Under the pieces are notes generated by a model. The model did no database searches, was not told the DNA's origin, and was given only the letters and a program-made list of their open reading frames with translations. From positions 22,015,146 through 22,079,145 of the forward strand of contig NC_088209.1 of NCBI RefSeq assembly GCF_037126465.1: a stretch of DNA of 64,000 nt, written 5' to 3'. Shown piece by piece: positions 1-26,300 of the stretch. Every line of letters begins with the position of its first letter. The stretch's first letter is position 1. A program made the position numbers and the translations under genes. The stretch is from Ornithodoros turicata. Taxonomy: Eukaryota; Arthropoda; Arachnida; Ixodida; Argasidae.

Positions 1-12131
<12,131 letters not shown>

Positions 12132-14052
12132 CGTGGCAGCAGGCCCCTTGCTGCAGCTTGGACGCTAACTTTGGGTGTTCCAGCTAACACCAAACAACCG
12201 AACAGCGGTAAATCTGTCCCGAACAATCAATGATTCGAACGTGCACAGCTCATATTGGCAAATAGTCACCTCTGGGTTCGTTCTTGAGTTACTTCCGCTG
12301 TAAGTGCAACGTTCTGTCCAACTGAAGCACTACAAAGCGGTATCTGTCTAGGGTTACGAAGCATTTTGCGTACGGAAGCGAAACTTAATGTCAGCAACAT
12401 TTTTCTTATCGCTGAAAGCGTCGCCTTTCAGGTTGAGACCTTGTCTCCAGAGGAGCTGTTGAGACTGCGAGAGAAGGCCACTCGATAGGCTGTTTTATTA
12501 GAAGGGAATCGTTTCTTTGGCGGGCTCTTTTGCGCGGGGAGCCCTATATAAAAAAAAGGGCTTCGTGTTCTCGATATTTACCGATAACTGACCAGAACAT
12601 TCTGCTTGGAATATCTTATGTGCTGGCGAGTACACTGATAACTTCCAGCATAGCTGCGTCAGTTATCATCACAAGATGAAGCTCTTCCAGCAAAGGGAAC
12701 TACTACGATAACTTGTTGTCCAGAAGGCGCATCGCGACGCAAATGAAACCAGGATAGTCATAGGGGCGATGATATTGTGATTTTTTTTTTTTTTGAAATA
12801 TCTATTATTGTTATGATGTAGTTATGCAGCATAATGCGACGATCTCGCATATTACAGCATGTAATTGCAGTAACACACTGTAATAGGTACTATAAGATGG
12901 TCGATCTCGCTTTTATTGCTTGTTTTTTCCTTCGCCAACATCAACATCATGGTTGACAGATGTAGTAGCGACAGTGTTAGACTATACAGAGAGGGCTCAA
13001 TGACCAACATACGTATTGTATGACGTCACCTTTTTGAATGTGTGAGTAACTCAGTTTCATTCTTCCAAGTTCATTCCTTGTGTGATTCCGAGACACGCTG
13101 TTCCGCAGCAGAAATAAAGTCATAATAAAAGAAGTCGAAACGCAAGACAATCTCTCACCACCATCACAGCACATCACCATCTCTCATTCTGAAAGCGCTA
13201 ACAAGGGGCACACTGTGATTTTAGTGTCCCTTTTTCGCGCTTTTATTATGAGTGTGCAATATCAAGAAGCACAAAGACCGTTTTAGTACAAGTCAATTGG
13301 TACCGACTTAACTTATTTGTCTTAACTTGTCCGACTTAACTTGTCTAAACTTACTTTATTATATTCGCTATGCTCGTGGGAAGCAGCCTGATTGACATCA
13401 GGAAGGGAACTCCCGAGTACGTGATGAAATAAAAGACATCCCGAAAGGCAGAAAGTTTTTTTTTTTTTTGTTGTTGTTGTTGTTGTTTACACTGGATCTC
13501 TTCGCTACGCTTTAACGTACACTTTCATCTGCAATCTACACTGTCTTATGTCTTTGTCTCGTGATTTATTATTATGACATAATACAAAACGTCTCGCAAA
13601 GTAACAAGACCCACATGTTTTCATAGGTAGGATGGCATTCACGAGAGCAGTTCAGAAAACACGATAAGTAAGTCGCTCTGTTTGCTTCAAGTGGCTGACA
13701 TCATATGTTGTCGAACTGCGATTAGGCAGCTAGTCCATTATCGCATCGTTTTCGCATAGAACCCTTCCAATGCACTAAAAATTTCTTTTCATGAGTTTTA
13801 GGAGATTAGCAACAATACGCATGAAAACGATACGACAAAGAAAGCTGTGAAATCATACACCGTATCGACGTGATGTCGTCTACTGCAAAGGAATAATGCG
13901 ATTCTTACTTTATTTACTGTATTTATTTTCTACCTAAAAGCGTATCAGTCCCAGAGTAACCGAACGGAGGAAAGACAGGTGTTCTCTGCGAGGGTATGCT
14001 CAGCACACCCTCTCTCGTCACGTGATCGAGCTATGAGCTCTCGCTCAGGTGA
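12132..14052. other. Intergenic region between divergent mosaic gene and dsx-like gene
   Basis: Holds the TATA-like box at 12545, T-runs at about 12780-12795 and 13457-13469, and a (GTT)n tract at about 13470-13488. No coding exon was recognised. It is the probable shared 5' region of the two divergent genes. Confidence 0.5.
12545..12557 (+). promoter_or_regulatory. TATA-like box, candidate dsx promoter
   Basis: TATATAAAAAAAA is preceded by a GC-rich stretch (gcgcggggagccc), the classic core-promoter layout. It lies on the plus strand 1.58 kb upstream of the dsx-like ATG, and 414 bp from the start codon of the divergent minus-strand gene. Assignment to dsx is inference, since a 5' UTR intron was not mapped. 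Confidence 0.35.
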
Positions 14053-14121
14053 ATCCGATGTGAAAGGGCTCGTCTATACTGCCGTCCCGCTCTGATCGAA
14101 GGCAGCAGCCACATCCTCCCC

Positions 14122-14390
14122 ATGAATGGTCCTTTCTCTCATGCGGCGCCATGCGCGAGCCCCGAGCTTCGTGCCGTACCAGGACAGGATCCTAGCGGTG
14201 GACCTGCCGGCGCGCGGATGGAGCCTCCTGGCACGCGGCATCCAAAATGCGCCCGTTGCCGGAACCATGGCAGGGCTCGGCCTGTCAGGGGACACAAACG
14301 CTTTTGTCCCTATAGGAATTGCATGTGCGAGAAGTGCGAACTGATCGCCGAGAGGCAGCGAGTCATGGCAAAGCAAGTGGCACTTAGAAG
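14122..14390 (+). CDS. dsx: dsx-like exon 1: DM domain
   Basis: The first in-frame ATG opens 89 codons and a split Arg, ending at AGAAG|GTGAGC. DM ligands visible are C43, C46, H58, C62 (site I) and H49, C67, C69, C72 (site II), within [32 protein letters not shown] and [17 protein letters not shown]. The recognition tail [13 protein letters not shown] is nearly invariant in the family. The 41-residue N-terminus is Pro/Ala/Gly-rich and of low recognisability, so the true start could differ. Confidence 0.93.
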
Positions 14391-17300
14391 GTGAGCTCAG
14401 ATCTTTTGCTTGGTCGCGGGGATGTGGACGAAAAAAGGTTGAGTGTGGGTAACTAACAAGCAATGATATTCAAAAAACGAGTAATTGTAGTTTATTTGGA
14501 AGTTAAATGCGTTCCCAGAACCATCAGTCCCTTCGAGGACTAAATGTACGGAAACTTCGTGCGGAGTTTAGGGATTATTTCCAGTGCTGGCGAGTAAATT
14601 TCAGGGTCAGTGCACTAAGACGGGGAGTAACGGCAATCTAAGTGACTATAATGAGTGCCGTTATTTCTCCCCCAACTTGCTCCTTTTTGTAGCTTTTTTT
14701 TTTTCAGGTTTTTAGCTCGGGTCTTCCTCTTCATCATGTGTCACTAGGTGGCTTGCGCTTTCTTTCCATAAGACAGTGTCTTACTTGTCAGTCATTACTT
14801 GTGTCTTACTTGTCAGTACTCGCTCGCATTTTCTTCACCCTAAACGTTATCCGCGCACGCATCTTCTCTGCTCTGTACCTGGCTGCAAGCATATTTGAAG
14901 TACGCGAAACAAAAAAGAAGAACTAAGAAAATGTTGACTGGAGACAATTGGAAACACTGATCCGTAAAAAAAAAAAGAAAAAAGACAAGTTGCTGCCCAT
15001 TAGCGCTATCGTAGTATTGTGTCCCGTTCTTTCTTTCTTTCTATTGCTTTTTTTTTGTGTGTGTATGTGTGTGTCTTAGCCAGGTTTTGGAGAAATTCTT
15101 TCCGTTCCTCATTTTTGCACCCGCTTCCGTACAAACCATTTACCTTCGTTTCCTCTATTGGTCCTGAGAAAATGCCCGGCGACAAAAATGCTATAAAGAA
15201 ATGTAGGGCGTACATCTACGTTGTGCCAGCCCATAATTAAAGAGGGAGAAAAAAATGCAATAAAAATTGACATTGCAATCACGCAATGTTGCGTTCCGGA
15301 AACGAATGCGAAATAATGCTTTGGAGAATATACATGAGTAAACCTGTAGCAGACGACACAGATGGCGTGCGTACGTAAGGGATAGCGTGGTGGTTCTGCG
15401 CAAAGCGCAAAGCTCTATGTTTTGCGCATGCGCAGAACCACCAACGCTATCCCTTACGTACACAAAGGCGATAGCGTACGGTATACTAAAAGTCACTAAT
15501 AACAACAGAGTACGCGGCAAGGACTCACAGGGCACAGATTCGTATTCTCCACTCTAAAGAACCGTTAAAGAAATTCATCTACACACCGACCACTGTAGCT
15601 TTGCTCATGATCACCATGCTCATGCTTAAGCCGTGAATTCTCATTATCTGAAACAGAGCTTTCCTACACATCACTCTCAAGGCCAGTAACTGCGGAGAAA
15701 AATACCGTTATCAATCCTGATCTGAGGAAGGGGCGTTGCGTAGGCTTTCCCATCACAATAAACATTAAATGCAAAGCTTAAAAAAAATAAAATAAGAAGA
15801 GGAAAGCCGTGTGCGTTCCCACTTTCGGCAAACCGAACCAAGAATGTGTTGTTCCGTTTTCGTTCAGAATATATCTAAAAACCAGTTCGAAACATCTCTG
15901 GAAAGTACAGAGGTACGTCACTGTGTATTACGAGTATCAACAGACTCGAACTGTAAGCGTGTGAAGTTTGATAAAAATTGTGTGATCAAGAGCAAATGAT
16001 TTTGTTGCAAAACAACCTGCTCATTCTTTTCGTGAGCGTGTCGTTTGACAGCCGTCGCTTTTCCTTTTCAACTCCGTGTTTGCGCCGCGAAGCAACTGCA
16101 GCTATGAGCGGTGTACAGATGTGGGCAGATGGAGTCAGGACAGCAGGAAGGAGCGGGAGACAGGGGGCTTAGTATGCGTCCTGGACAGACTTCGTTAGGA
16201 ACTGTGCCGACATTCGTCTGCCGCAGCTTTTCGGGAGCCGAATTTAGGATTTAAGTCATTTATAACAAACCAACTACGGAGAACTTCGAAATTATGAGGA
16301 AATATTAAATTCCGGTTTTCATCCTAGGAATTTGCCAGAAAGTAAACTCCGAAAACGTGAAACCCTCTAACTTACAGCTACGTAAGGAGCAGGACACTAT
16401 TAGTCTATAGACACGGTCATGTGAATTTTCACACGGCTTCATGCAGTACGCTTTGCTTATCAGTAGGCTATACAATGAATAACCATTCTTGACAAATTCC
16501 TTGAGTTCTGCTCAATACCAAATTTTGAATTTTATCACGATTGCCTTTTGCGACGATGCCATGTCATTGCCACCACGTCATCTGTTACTTTCCTTGTTTG
16601 GGCAAGTGAATTTTTACACACACACGTACACACAGAAAGGGAGAGGTAGAGAGAGAAAGAGGGTTGAGAAGAAGACTACAGATTAGATTAGTAGACTAGT
16701 ACTAGATTAGATAAGACAGACAAAAGATTAAATAAATTTGTGCATTTTGCAGCACGTCGTTGTAGTCTGATTTTGCGTCTTGCTTAATGTTGATTGATAA
16801 TAATAATAATAACATAACAATGAAACAGTTTCAAAGTAATCGATTAGATCTGATTAGATCGGCATTTTTACAAAACAGACCACGTTTCCGCCTCCCCGCC
16901 CAAATTTTAGAACACTGTTGCCTTAAAAAAATATGTGTAGTTTGGTGTGGTGAATATACTTTAGGGTGAAGTGGGTGTCCCTCACCTGTTACCACTGACG
17001 AAATCTTACCATCACAACTATCAATTGAAAATCCTGCACAAATCTCGTTGTTCACTGCCGTCGGTACCAAGCCGCAGCGGGTAATGTTAAACTGGCTTGC
17101 TACTTTGGTGGTTACTGTTGGTCAAGGTGACACTTTTTCCCAGACCCTTTCGCACATGCGAAATGAATTGGTAAACAGCCAATGATATTCAAGCAATCTG
17201 TATTTAGATTCAAGGCTATTTCCTCTAGCAACATGTACAATCTTGATATCTTTGATTTTGAAAGAAAAAAAAAGTAATTTTAACGCAGGCCTAAAACAGA

Positions 17301-20300
17301 CAGATTGTTTACTAGCCCGTTAGTTATTGGTGAAATCGAATATTTTAGGTTATCAAGGGGTATATCGTGGCGCAAAATTAAAAATATCAGTAAAAAACAT
17401 TTCGAATTGAAATGTCCTGTACAATTTTAATGCCGAAACTGGTGTAAGAGGAACAAGAACAAAGAGGAGGATAGGAAAAAAATAAAGTACTAAGTAACCT
17501 AGTTGGTTCAAGGTATATGACTGGATAACAAGCTACACGCCAGGGAACGTTACATCTGGTCTAGGTGGTGGTGGTGGTTGTGACGAGACCGGCTTGCTGT
17601 TGCTGGCCTCGCCTATGTGGGCAGCGTGAGGACTGCAGCCAGGATGATGATGATGATGATGATTCAGGTTTCAACGGCGCATCAGGTACTCAGGCCATAA
17701 TGTAGCCGCAGGATGAGATAATGTGACAGATGTTGGAATGATCACGGCCATAAGCTAATACGTAGAAGGTCCCTGCCAGGATTGGTGAGAAGTTTGAGCA
17801 AAGAAACTTATAGTCTCATTGTCTTCGGGCGAGTCCAGGCTCCTGGAGAAAGCAGAGTAGGCTGCGAGTTTTTGAGTGTCTTTCCGTGAAAAGGGCCTGG
17901 GGATGAATCATGAAGGACATCATCCAGCGTACAATTCCTACAGTGCATAGTTGGACGCAGCCGCAGTTAGATCACCAATAGGAACCAGAAGCAGTTCGAA
18001 TAATGTGCCGTTGATTACGGTGATGTATACTAGCTACAATGAAAATAAATGTATTTTAAATGTATGCAGTTTCCCAACATATGTTCGCGTTGCTTAAACA
18101 GGTGTGGTGCGTTGACGTTTCCCTTTTTCCCGAGCGCACACGTCCATATTACGAGGGGTGTTCAAGTCAAACCGGGACTTTTCATTTTTCGCAAAAAACT
18201 AGAATGAACTTACAGGCGAGAAATTAGTTTTATTTTTGAACGTAATCTCCAGCCGCACTAATGCACTTGTCCCAGCGTTTCACGAGGGCTTGGGTGCCAG
18301 CAGCGTAGAAATCCTTACCGGCGCGTAGCAGCCATGATCGGACCGCATTTTTGACCTCGTCGTCGCAGCTGAAGTGGCGGCCCCCAAGGAACGCCTTCAG
18401 TGGCACGAAGAGATGGAAATCGCTGGGGGCGAGGTCTGGACTGTAAGGGGGATGTGGCAGCAACTCCCAGCCAAGTCCCTGTAAGGTGCGTGTCGTGAGA
18501 TGCGCGGTATGCGGGCGTGCATCGTCCTGTAGGAGGAGGACTCCTTAGGTGATGAGGCCCGGCAGCTTTTACTTCAGCGCCTTATGCCCATCCCTGAGAA
18601 CCTGGCAGTAATATGCACTATTGATGGTGGTACCATTGGGCAGAAAACCAACATGAACAACGCCAGCCTTGTCCCAGAAAACCGTGGCCATGACCTTACC
18701 CGCAGACGGGGTGCTTCGGAACTTCTTGGGAGCTGGCGAGCCCGGATGCTTCTACTGTTTTTATGTGCGTTTAGACTCAGGAGTGAAATGGTGCACCCGC
18801 GTTTCATCGCACATGATGATCCGATCAATGAACGGCTGTCCTTCAGTGTCGAAAGGCTGTCGGGGCTAAGTGTATCGTGGCCATACTGAGCCTGAAGTCT
18901 TGTGTGAATTTCAGATGACTTTACGCCTTTATTCACGAGAAACTTCATGACAATTCGCTGTTCGATGTGCGCGCTCACCTCGTTGTCGGCCATCTTGTCC
19001 AGCACGTGTCTTCTGTTTTGCACAAGCTTTGGACCACCACGTGGTGAACGCGGAGGCCTGTCGCGTGTGAAAATGACGAAAAAGAAGTAGCGCGATCCAT
19101 TTATACACTCAGGAGACAGAAAGTTAAGAAAGTCCCGGTTTGACTTGAACACTGTCGTATTTATGCCCCTGCCACACGCACAGTCTTCAATCATCATTGA
19201 AACCAATGACCATTGAACATTCGCGTAGCGCCGCCAAGCGTGTAACGTGTTAACTTCTCAAAGAGCATTGGATCTAATGTTATTTGATAAGTTGACACGT
19301 TAGACGAGTGGTGGCGCCACGCGCAAGTTGGTTTCAACGATTATTGGAGATTGCCCGTGTGACACGGGTATTAGTTTTTTTCAACATATACCGGTACATT
19401 TACTGCCGAGCAAGTGACACGTTTCACTACACATGGTTTCCCGACGAGTTGACGCCTATAGAAACGTGAAAATCACTGAAATGTCATCCTCACGGTGCAG
19501 AGCTCAAGCCCAAGATGAGGCCCTGGCAAACAGATCGACAACGGCCGAAAACCTCAATGCCCATTCCAGGTCGTGCATGACCCCGTCGCAATCGAGCGAT
19601 ATAAGGGGGTCCTTCGCTTGGTCTGCTTTTCAACCCGCTGCCCAACCCCTGTACATCTCATCGTCCTACTCGGCCGTTGGTGAGTAGATTCATAAGGCGT
19701 CGAACACCGCTACACTAAATCAGCTGCACAAAAAGCCTTCTCGTCTTGTATGTATTCTATGAGTATTTACACAATGTACAGCTCGCACCAGAGTTAACCT
19801 GAACGCCATTCTGGTCCCCTGCTGGTGCTTGGAAGAAATAACGGCGGAGGGTGTTTGGGTCATCTCATTTCAGTTACCGTGTATATTCGCACAAGCGACA
19901 TTCCCCGCAGAAGCGGAAGCCGCAAAAAACGTCATAGCTTTCTGAGCGCGAGCTCTCAACGTCCAGTGTTGACGTACACTCCTAACCGTGGGGAATATCG
20001 TGCGACACAGTCACAAGATATTCTGTAGCAGACGACAGGAAAGACGCTGACGGTGTCGTTTGCTAAGTGCGCAGTACGCCACTCTCTATATTCCGCACCG
20101 TGTGAATGCTCAACCTAACACGGGACGTCTCTGTGAGCACTGTTTTCGCCTTTTCTTCCACTAGAATCTTCCGTGAGGATGTCGTTCGTGTGAATACACA
20201 GTTAAAGGGGTGTCCACCGTTATGAAGACGTTGTCTTCTGCTATGCGCTGCCAGGGTGGCTCCCTTTCCGCTTCGCAGGCTGAAGCGGCGTTCAAGTTAA

Positions 20301-23300
20301 CTTCGACGCGAGCTGTACGTGTGTATGCATTCTCTTGTGTACTCATATACATTCACTTCACATCACACCTGATGCGTGCACGTTGCGGAGACTGGCCACC
20401 AGAGTGAAAGAAAGCGCGCATCGCGCAGGAGGAGGAGGAGGAGGAGTGTCGTTGGGAGGGACCCGAGAGGTCTGCCTGCCTGATTAGGCGGCATGTTTCT
20501 CGGGAAGGGAAAGGTGGTGGAGAGGAGGAGAGGAAAGGGTGAAGTGGAAGACCGAGCGGAATCCGCTCGGGGGGAGGATAGCTGCGTCCATGGGCCGACT
20601 TCAGGGGAACTGTGCCGGCATACGCCTATTACACATCTGAGGGAAACCCAGGAAAAACCCCAGACGGCACAGCCGGCCCGCGGATTCGAACCGCGGACCT
20701 CCCAGTCTCCAAGCGCACGCGTTACCGCTGCGTCACCGGAGCTGGTGCGCATCGCGCAGGCTCTCCATAGACGTGCATTCCCTTAGCTGTGACGTCACCG
20801 AACATCAATGTCAATGATATTATCATCATAGGAATGCAAGGGGGAGGGAGTGGGAATTCAGAGAGCAAAGTGTAGAGCTAAGTTAGAGCCCTCTCCCACT
20901 TGTGCCGTGGGAGGGGCGGTCTTAAGGAAATTTCGTGCTTTGCGGCACAGCATCATCCAGGTGATAGGGTTTTTACATAGGGAACACAGCCGTATGGGGG
21001 GGGGGGGGGCGGTGCCCCCCCCCGCCCCTCCTTAAAACCGCCCCTGTCGGAGCCGTTGCATCTGGTCCTGCACCAACGTCAGACCCAACTTTGAACCGAA
21101 TACGTGCGTGACAACTTTCGATGCGTTCATCGCTCTGCTATGTCGTTTGTTGTAGCTGTTCTACGAATTAGAAGCGTTTCGGACTCATTTGTCATCTGAC
21201 CTTCTGTGAACGTGCGTTTTCAGTTTCATAGGTAGTATTTCGTCGTAGCTTCCTACAAAATGAGTGAACGTGCCAATCAATAAAAACTGAATTTGCTTCG
21301 TTTTCGCATTAGGACAGCAACACCCCAACGTCTGTTCCCTATAATATGATGTTCAAGCATTTTTTGCTCGCTTCATGATAATTTCGGCACCAGATAATCC
21401 TCATAAACTTATCACGCTGCTTCGGAAATCTTGTGCTTCATCTTGCTACGCCATGAGTGAGTGATAATACCGTACCACATAACTACGTCGCTGCACAAAC
21501 TAGATAGATAGATAGATATACTAGTAGAAGGGAAAAAGAAATGAAGTTGTTTGCGGTATAGCGCAATCCATTTGGTTGTTAATCAGAGAGTCCTTTATTC
21601 TATTCGTGCTGAAAGCTTGTGCAGCAGTACCTACAGAGCATGCGTTCAACCTTCTTATTTTACGAGGTAACCTGGCCACACGGTAAATACGATATTCTTT
21701 GAGCCATTCATATGTGTCTAATAGCCATACGAGCCTGTCACAAGGTATCGAAATGCACGTGCGTCTCTGCTGCGAATGCGTGCCAGGGAAGCAAACGGCA
21801 TGACTCCCGGTTATTCATGTCCCCTCAGCGAAAAGCATGCTTCTCGGCATTCCAACAGCGAGAGTAACCCTGTATATTGGAGCACATTGTACACACGCGC
21901 ATGATGCGGAAAGAAAATATCTCGTTTCAGTCACGGTATTTAAAGGAAATGCCAAAGCCATGTATGGCTGTCTTTCAGATCACAGAAACGTGCTTCGTTG
22001 ATGAACTTCGCGTTCCTCACGGGTATGACAAAGCCGTGTAAGTAACGAGTGTTGGAAGCCACGTACCGTTTTTACCAACAACGCCAGACTGCATTTATAA
22101 TAAAGTAGGCAAAGCATGGTTACATTTGTTTGTGACTATCAGCACTCTTTGCGGCGAGCAGGTGCTGTGTCTGTTGTGATACTATCTCCGAAATGGCGTC
22201 GCATGTGGTGACGCCCTGCTTTTAAGGTATGCGAAAACCAGCAGCGTTCACTTTTCGGTGGCTGTTCCAAGGTCACGGCAATGAATTCGAGTCCTGCCAC
22301 CATTGTCGTTGTTGCACCGTTGTTGTGCTGCATGAGATTTTCCCTGGGTTTTGCCCAAAGACCCATTACCCATCAGGAAACATGCCCCGCTCTTGCTGCT
22401 ATACGATACGCTACAGAAATGTCTATACTCCGGACAACATAAGAGCTACAGTGACATATGTATATCTCCGCCAGCGCAGAATATAGTCCGCACATTGGGG
22501 GTGGCGCATACGAGAAGGTAACGGACGCCAGGCAGACGGGAAGCTGACGCACATGATTTGTAATGCAAATATTTTATGTTGCACTATATTTTACACGTTG
22601 TGTCTCGGGGGCGTCATGCGCCCGCCAGAGCCAATTACAGACGTCGTTAGATTGGTGGGTGGAGCTGACCTGTAGGAGTTAAAATAACTCTGCTGCTGTA
22701 CCGAGGATGTTGATGCCTGTGTGGTGTTCACAAGATAAGGACGGGGGGGGGGGGGGCGTGAAATAAGAATGGATATTAACACGGCTTGTATCATTTAAGG
22801 GATATAAGGGCAAAAGTTCGTCACCTTCTTATCAAGATCCCATAAGTCCTTCTCAGACTGCTTGGGCTCCAACCCCGTGAACGTTGCACTTCTATATCCG
22901 TGAAAAAAATCTGCTTTAACAGACGTCAGCAGTTCCTTACTAAATTTGCCACAATCAACAACAACATTATTCAACAGCCACTCGTCAAGTAGTCAAGTGA
23001 GAAAGGGGGTGTATGCTTATTCCAAGAAAAGAGAAGAAACAGAGAAAGGTGTGAGGAAGGATAAAATAATGACGAGTGTTCTATGTAGCCGCCACTCTTT
23101 CACCAGTAGAGCGCGGATTTTCATGCTAATACATGTTTCTTTTTTTTTTTTCCTCGGTAATGGTATCGTATCTGGGACGATGAAAAAAAGAAAAAAAAAC
23201 CTTTGGCCTTGATTTGCAGCCGATTGGAAAGGTTCTATTTTGCATATAAATGCATGTTTTGCACGTAGCGGCATACGCAGGTTGCGGCTTAAAAGAAATG

Positions 23301-26300
23301 GAGCTGCAGGTGCCCACCAGGGGAGACCACATAGCTCCAGACACCATCCAGTTAGATGAAGAAGAGAATGAAGCGGCATATTCCGCACGGAAATGCATGT
23401 ATACAGCATATTTTGTCATATGGCCAGGTGTGAGTGTTTTCGCCGTCTTCTTACTGTTATTTATTTATTTATTTTTATTTTTTTTTCTCTTGGAAGGTCT
23501 TGGGGAAAGCATTGGCTCCTCTTTCACAAAAATCATTGTCAAAATTGAGTATTTTCGACGTTTCGGATGGGCGTGATGTTCAGCATCCACCTTGGCTGCT
23601 CCACTGCGCTAAATACGTAGATCGAGCATCAAAGCAGTGCCAAGTGCATGGTATCCAAGAGTCGCTCAAGACTCGCGCCCTCGCATAGCGTCGGAATATA
23701 TACATTCGCTGCGCGTGCATGGTTGGTGGGCTGTACTTCGCCTTTGCCACTGCGTTACAAAAGCGGGTGACGTTTGCTTTTTAACCTACACTGTAGGTCA
23801 GTGCCGAAAGTAAAAGCCCTTAGCTGCATAATTTATATCTGTTGCACACGTATTTTTTGTTGGATGCTCCTGAACGAAGGCGGCTTTATTTAACCGTGTG
23901 ATCCCCAATAAAACGCTGAAATTTTGTCAAATATGCATTCGAAGCGTTGCTTTCATACCAAGAACAAGGGAAGACACTACATATATTCAGGAATTTTACT
24001 GCATATTTCGAGTATTTGTAGGGCATAGTTGCATGCATATTTCGGGAGCCTTTAGTGCATAATATATATTTATCCGAGCTCGAGTTCATCCGCATCATTT
24101 AAATCACACGCAGCTGATTTTAGTGTTATATCAGTCATTGTGATTTATGTTTCCCAGTCTCACGAGCAGTATGTGCAACGCAAAAATGTGCCAGTTGTGA
24201 TTTTGCTCTTATTTACGACCTACGAAGCTTCCTGGGACCAGTTCAGTGTTCGAAGGGGTGCACGACCTGGCTACCAACAGACACTTCCCGTGCGGGCTTA
24301 CGCGAACAGTTACACAGATGGTGAAAATTGCAAAGCGCTCTACTTCAGCGGAAAAACAACAGGTGTGTTATGTGACCGCAGACGACACAGTTAGACTGTT
24401 TTTGTAAAATACTGGTCTGCGTTACTTGACTTCGTGCACCGTCTGACAGAACCTTTTATTTATTTATTTTTTTCGTGTTAGCACCGTGTAGCAACTGTGG
24501 CTATATGAGCGGCGTACAGATGTGGACAGATAGGGAGGGGACAGCAGGAAGGAGTGAGGGGGGACGGGGGATTAGTATGCGTCCTGGGCTGACTTCAGGT
24601 GGCACTGTGCCGACATTAGTCCGGAAAGTCTTCGGAAAACCCTGGGAAAACCTCAGACAGCACAGCCGGTGGTAGGATTCGAACCCACCGCCTCCCAGTC
24701 TCCAGCACGACCTTGGCTACCACCAACGGATCGGCCATGATGCCGCTGGTGCTCTGACAGAAAGCAATACTTTGTTGCACCAAGCTGCCTAGACGTCGAA
24801 ACATTATATTGTCCTTGTAGTGCTGTTCTGCGACATATTCGATTCGTAGTATCATTATATCTACAGCATATATTTAAAAAAAAAACGACGAAATTTTTCT
24901 TACGTAAACAGATAACCAAAGAATCGCGAAGAATTTTCAAACCTGTTGGCAAATACCTTTTTTTCCCCTTATATGTTGTCGGCTGCATGATTACCTCGGA
25001 TGTCTGATAATGCTGAAGACCATATTTCCAACTGATACTTGTGTTGTGAAACTGATACTTAAATTACCCAGTATGAAGTGTCTGCTCTGCTTCACGGATA
25101 CGGCCTTTAGTGTTGTGTCGATATCTGTCGATTGAGAATGGACATTATGCACTATACCATCGATTGGTTCGCTCCTCTTGCGTCACACGTGATCGTATCT
25201 TCCTCCAGGGCTTACAGCCACCGACTGCAAGCAGGCGTGCGACGCGTTGCAGTCCTTGCTGAAAATTCTGCATCTTCCCAGTGATTCCAACCTGCTCGTC
25301 TACCTTTACGCATTACTCAAAGAATCAGACTTCAGTGCGGCTGCAACCTATGCAAAGATCGTTGAAGGTAAGGTCACTTTCGGCTGCGGGTCGCGCGAAG
25401 TTTCGAAGATAATGCCCCGTATCGGGTTTTTAATGCTCTCGCGCAGTATACCCTGCCGTATCTCTCGCAGCCTAATGGATTTCATATCTTTGTTGCTTGC
25501 ACTTTATAATTATTTGTTCGTTTCAACGTATATGAAATGATGGGCGTATGATGAAACTTATCATTGTTTTTCTGCCGCAAAGTTCGTCTATACGTGCTCC
25601 ACAGATTGAGCTGTTGTTTTATTGTTTAATCATCTCTGCGCACTGTTGGCAGTTGATTATAGTGTGCCTCTTACATATTTAATTCTAATATTCATGCATA
25701 TCTTTTTCGACGTGATTGGAAGCTGTTTCCCGTCGTTCAGACGACGCCTGTGTGGTAAAAAGTCTCACGTGCCTCTGCATAGAAGGCAGAGGCTCAGATA
25801 AGAATTGCTAGCAGTAGCTGTGCCTTTCCGACAAAAAGAAAACGAAATGATTGCGTTGACGACTCTATTTGGGAACATTTGTATCTGCGCAGTTCTATCG
25901 ATTTGGTAGTGTGGTTCAGAAGAGTCATGATAAGCAAGCTGCCGAAGGATTGTGTGATAAAGATTGAACGGTGTGAGGGTAATAACGACTTTATACCATT
26001 TCGAATATACTGCGAGATGGATTAAAAACAAGATTATTCGATATGCAGCAACTCAGCGCTGTATACAGTGAACGGACATGGAAATTAGCTTAATGGTTTG
26101 TACATACCATAAATTCCTGTACATTCTATACAGCCCAGTTTGCCGTTCAGTCCGTGGCATTCCAGGAGTCCCTAGTCACTGCCCCGAGGACATCAGCTGG
26201 GTCGTCATATTGGTCGCAACAAGTGACGTCAGCACTGGGATCGTCGACAGAAATCATGTGCTCCATGTTGACGAGATGCCCGTACCAACTGCCAGGTTAT

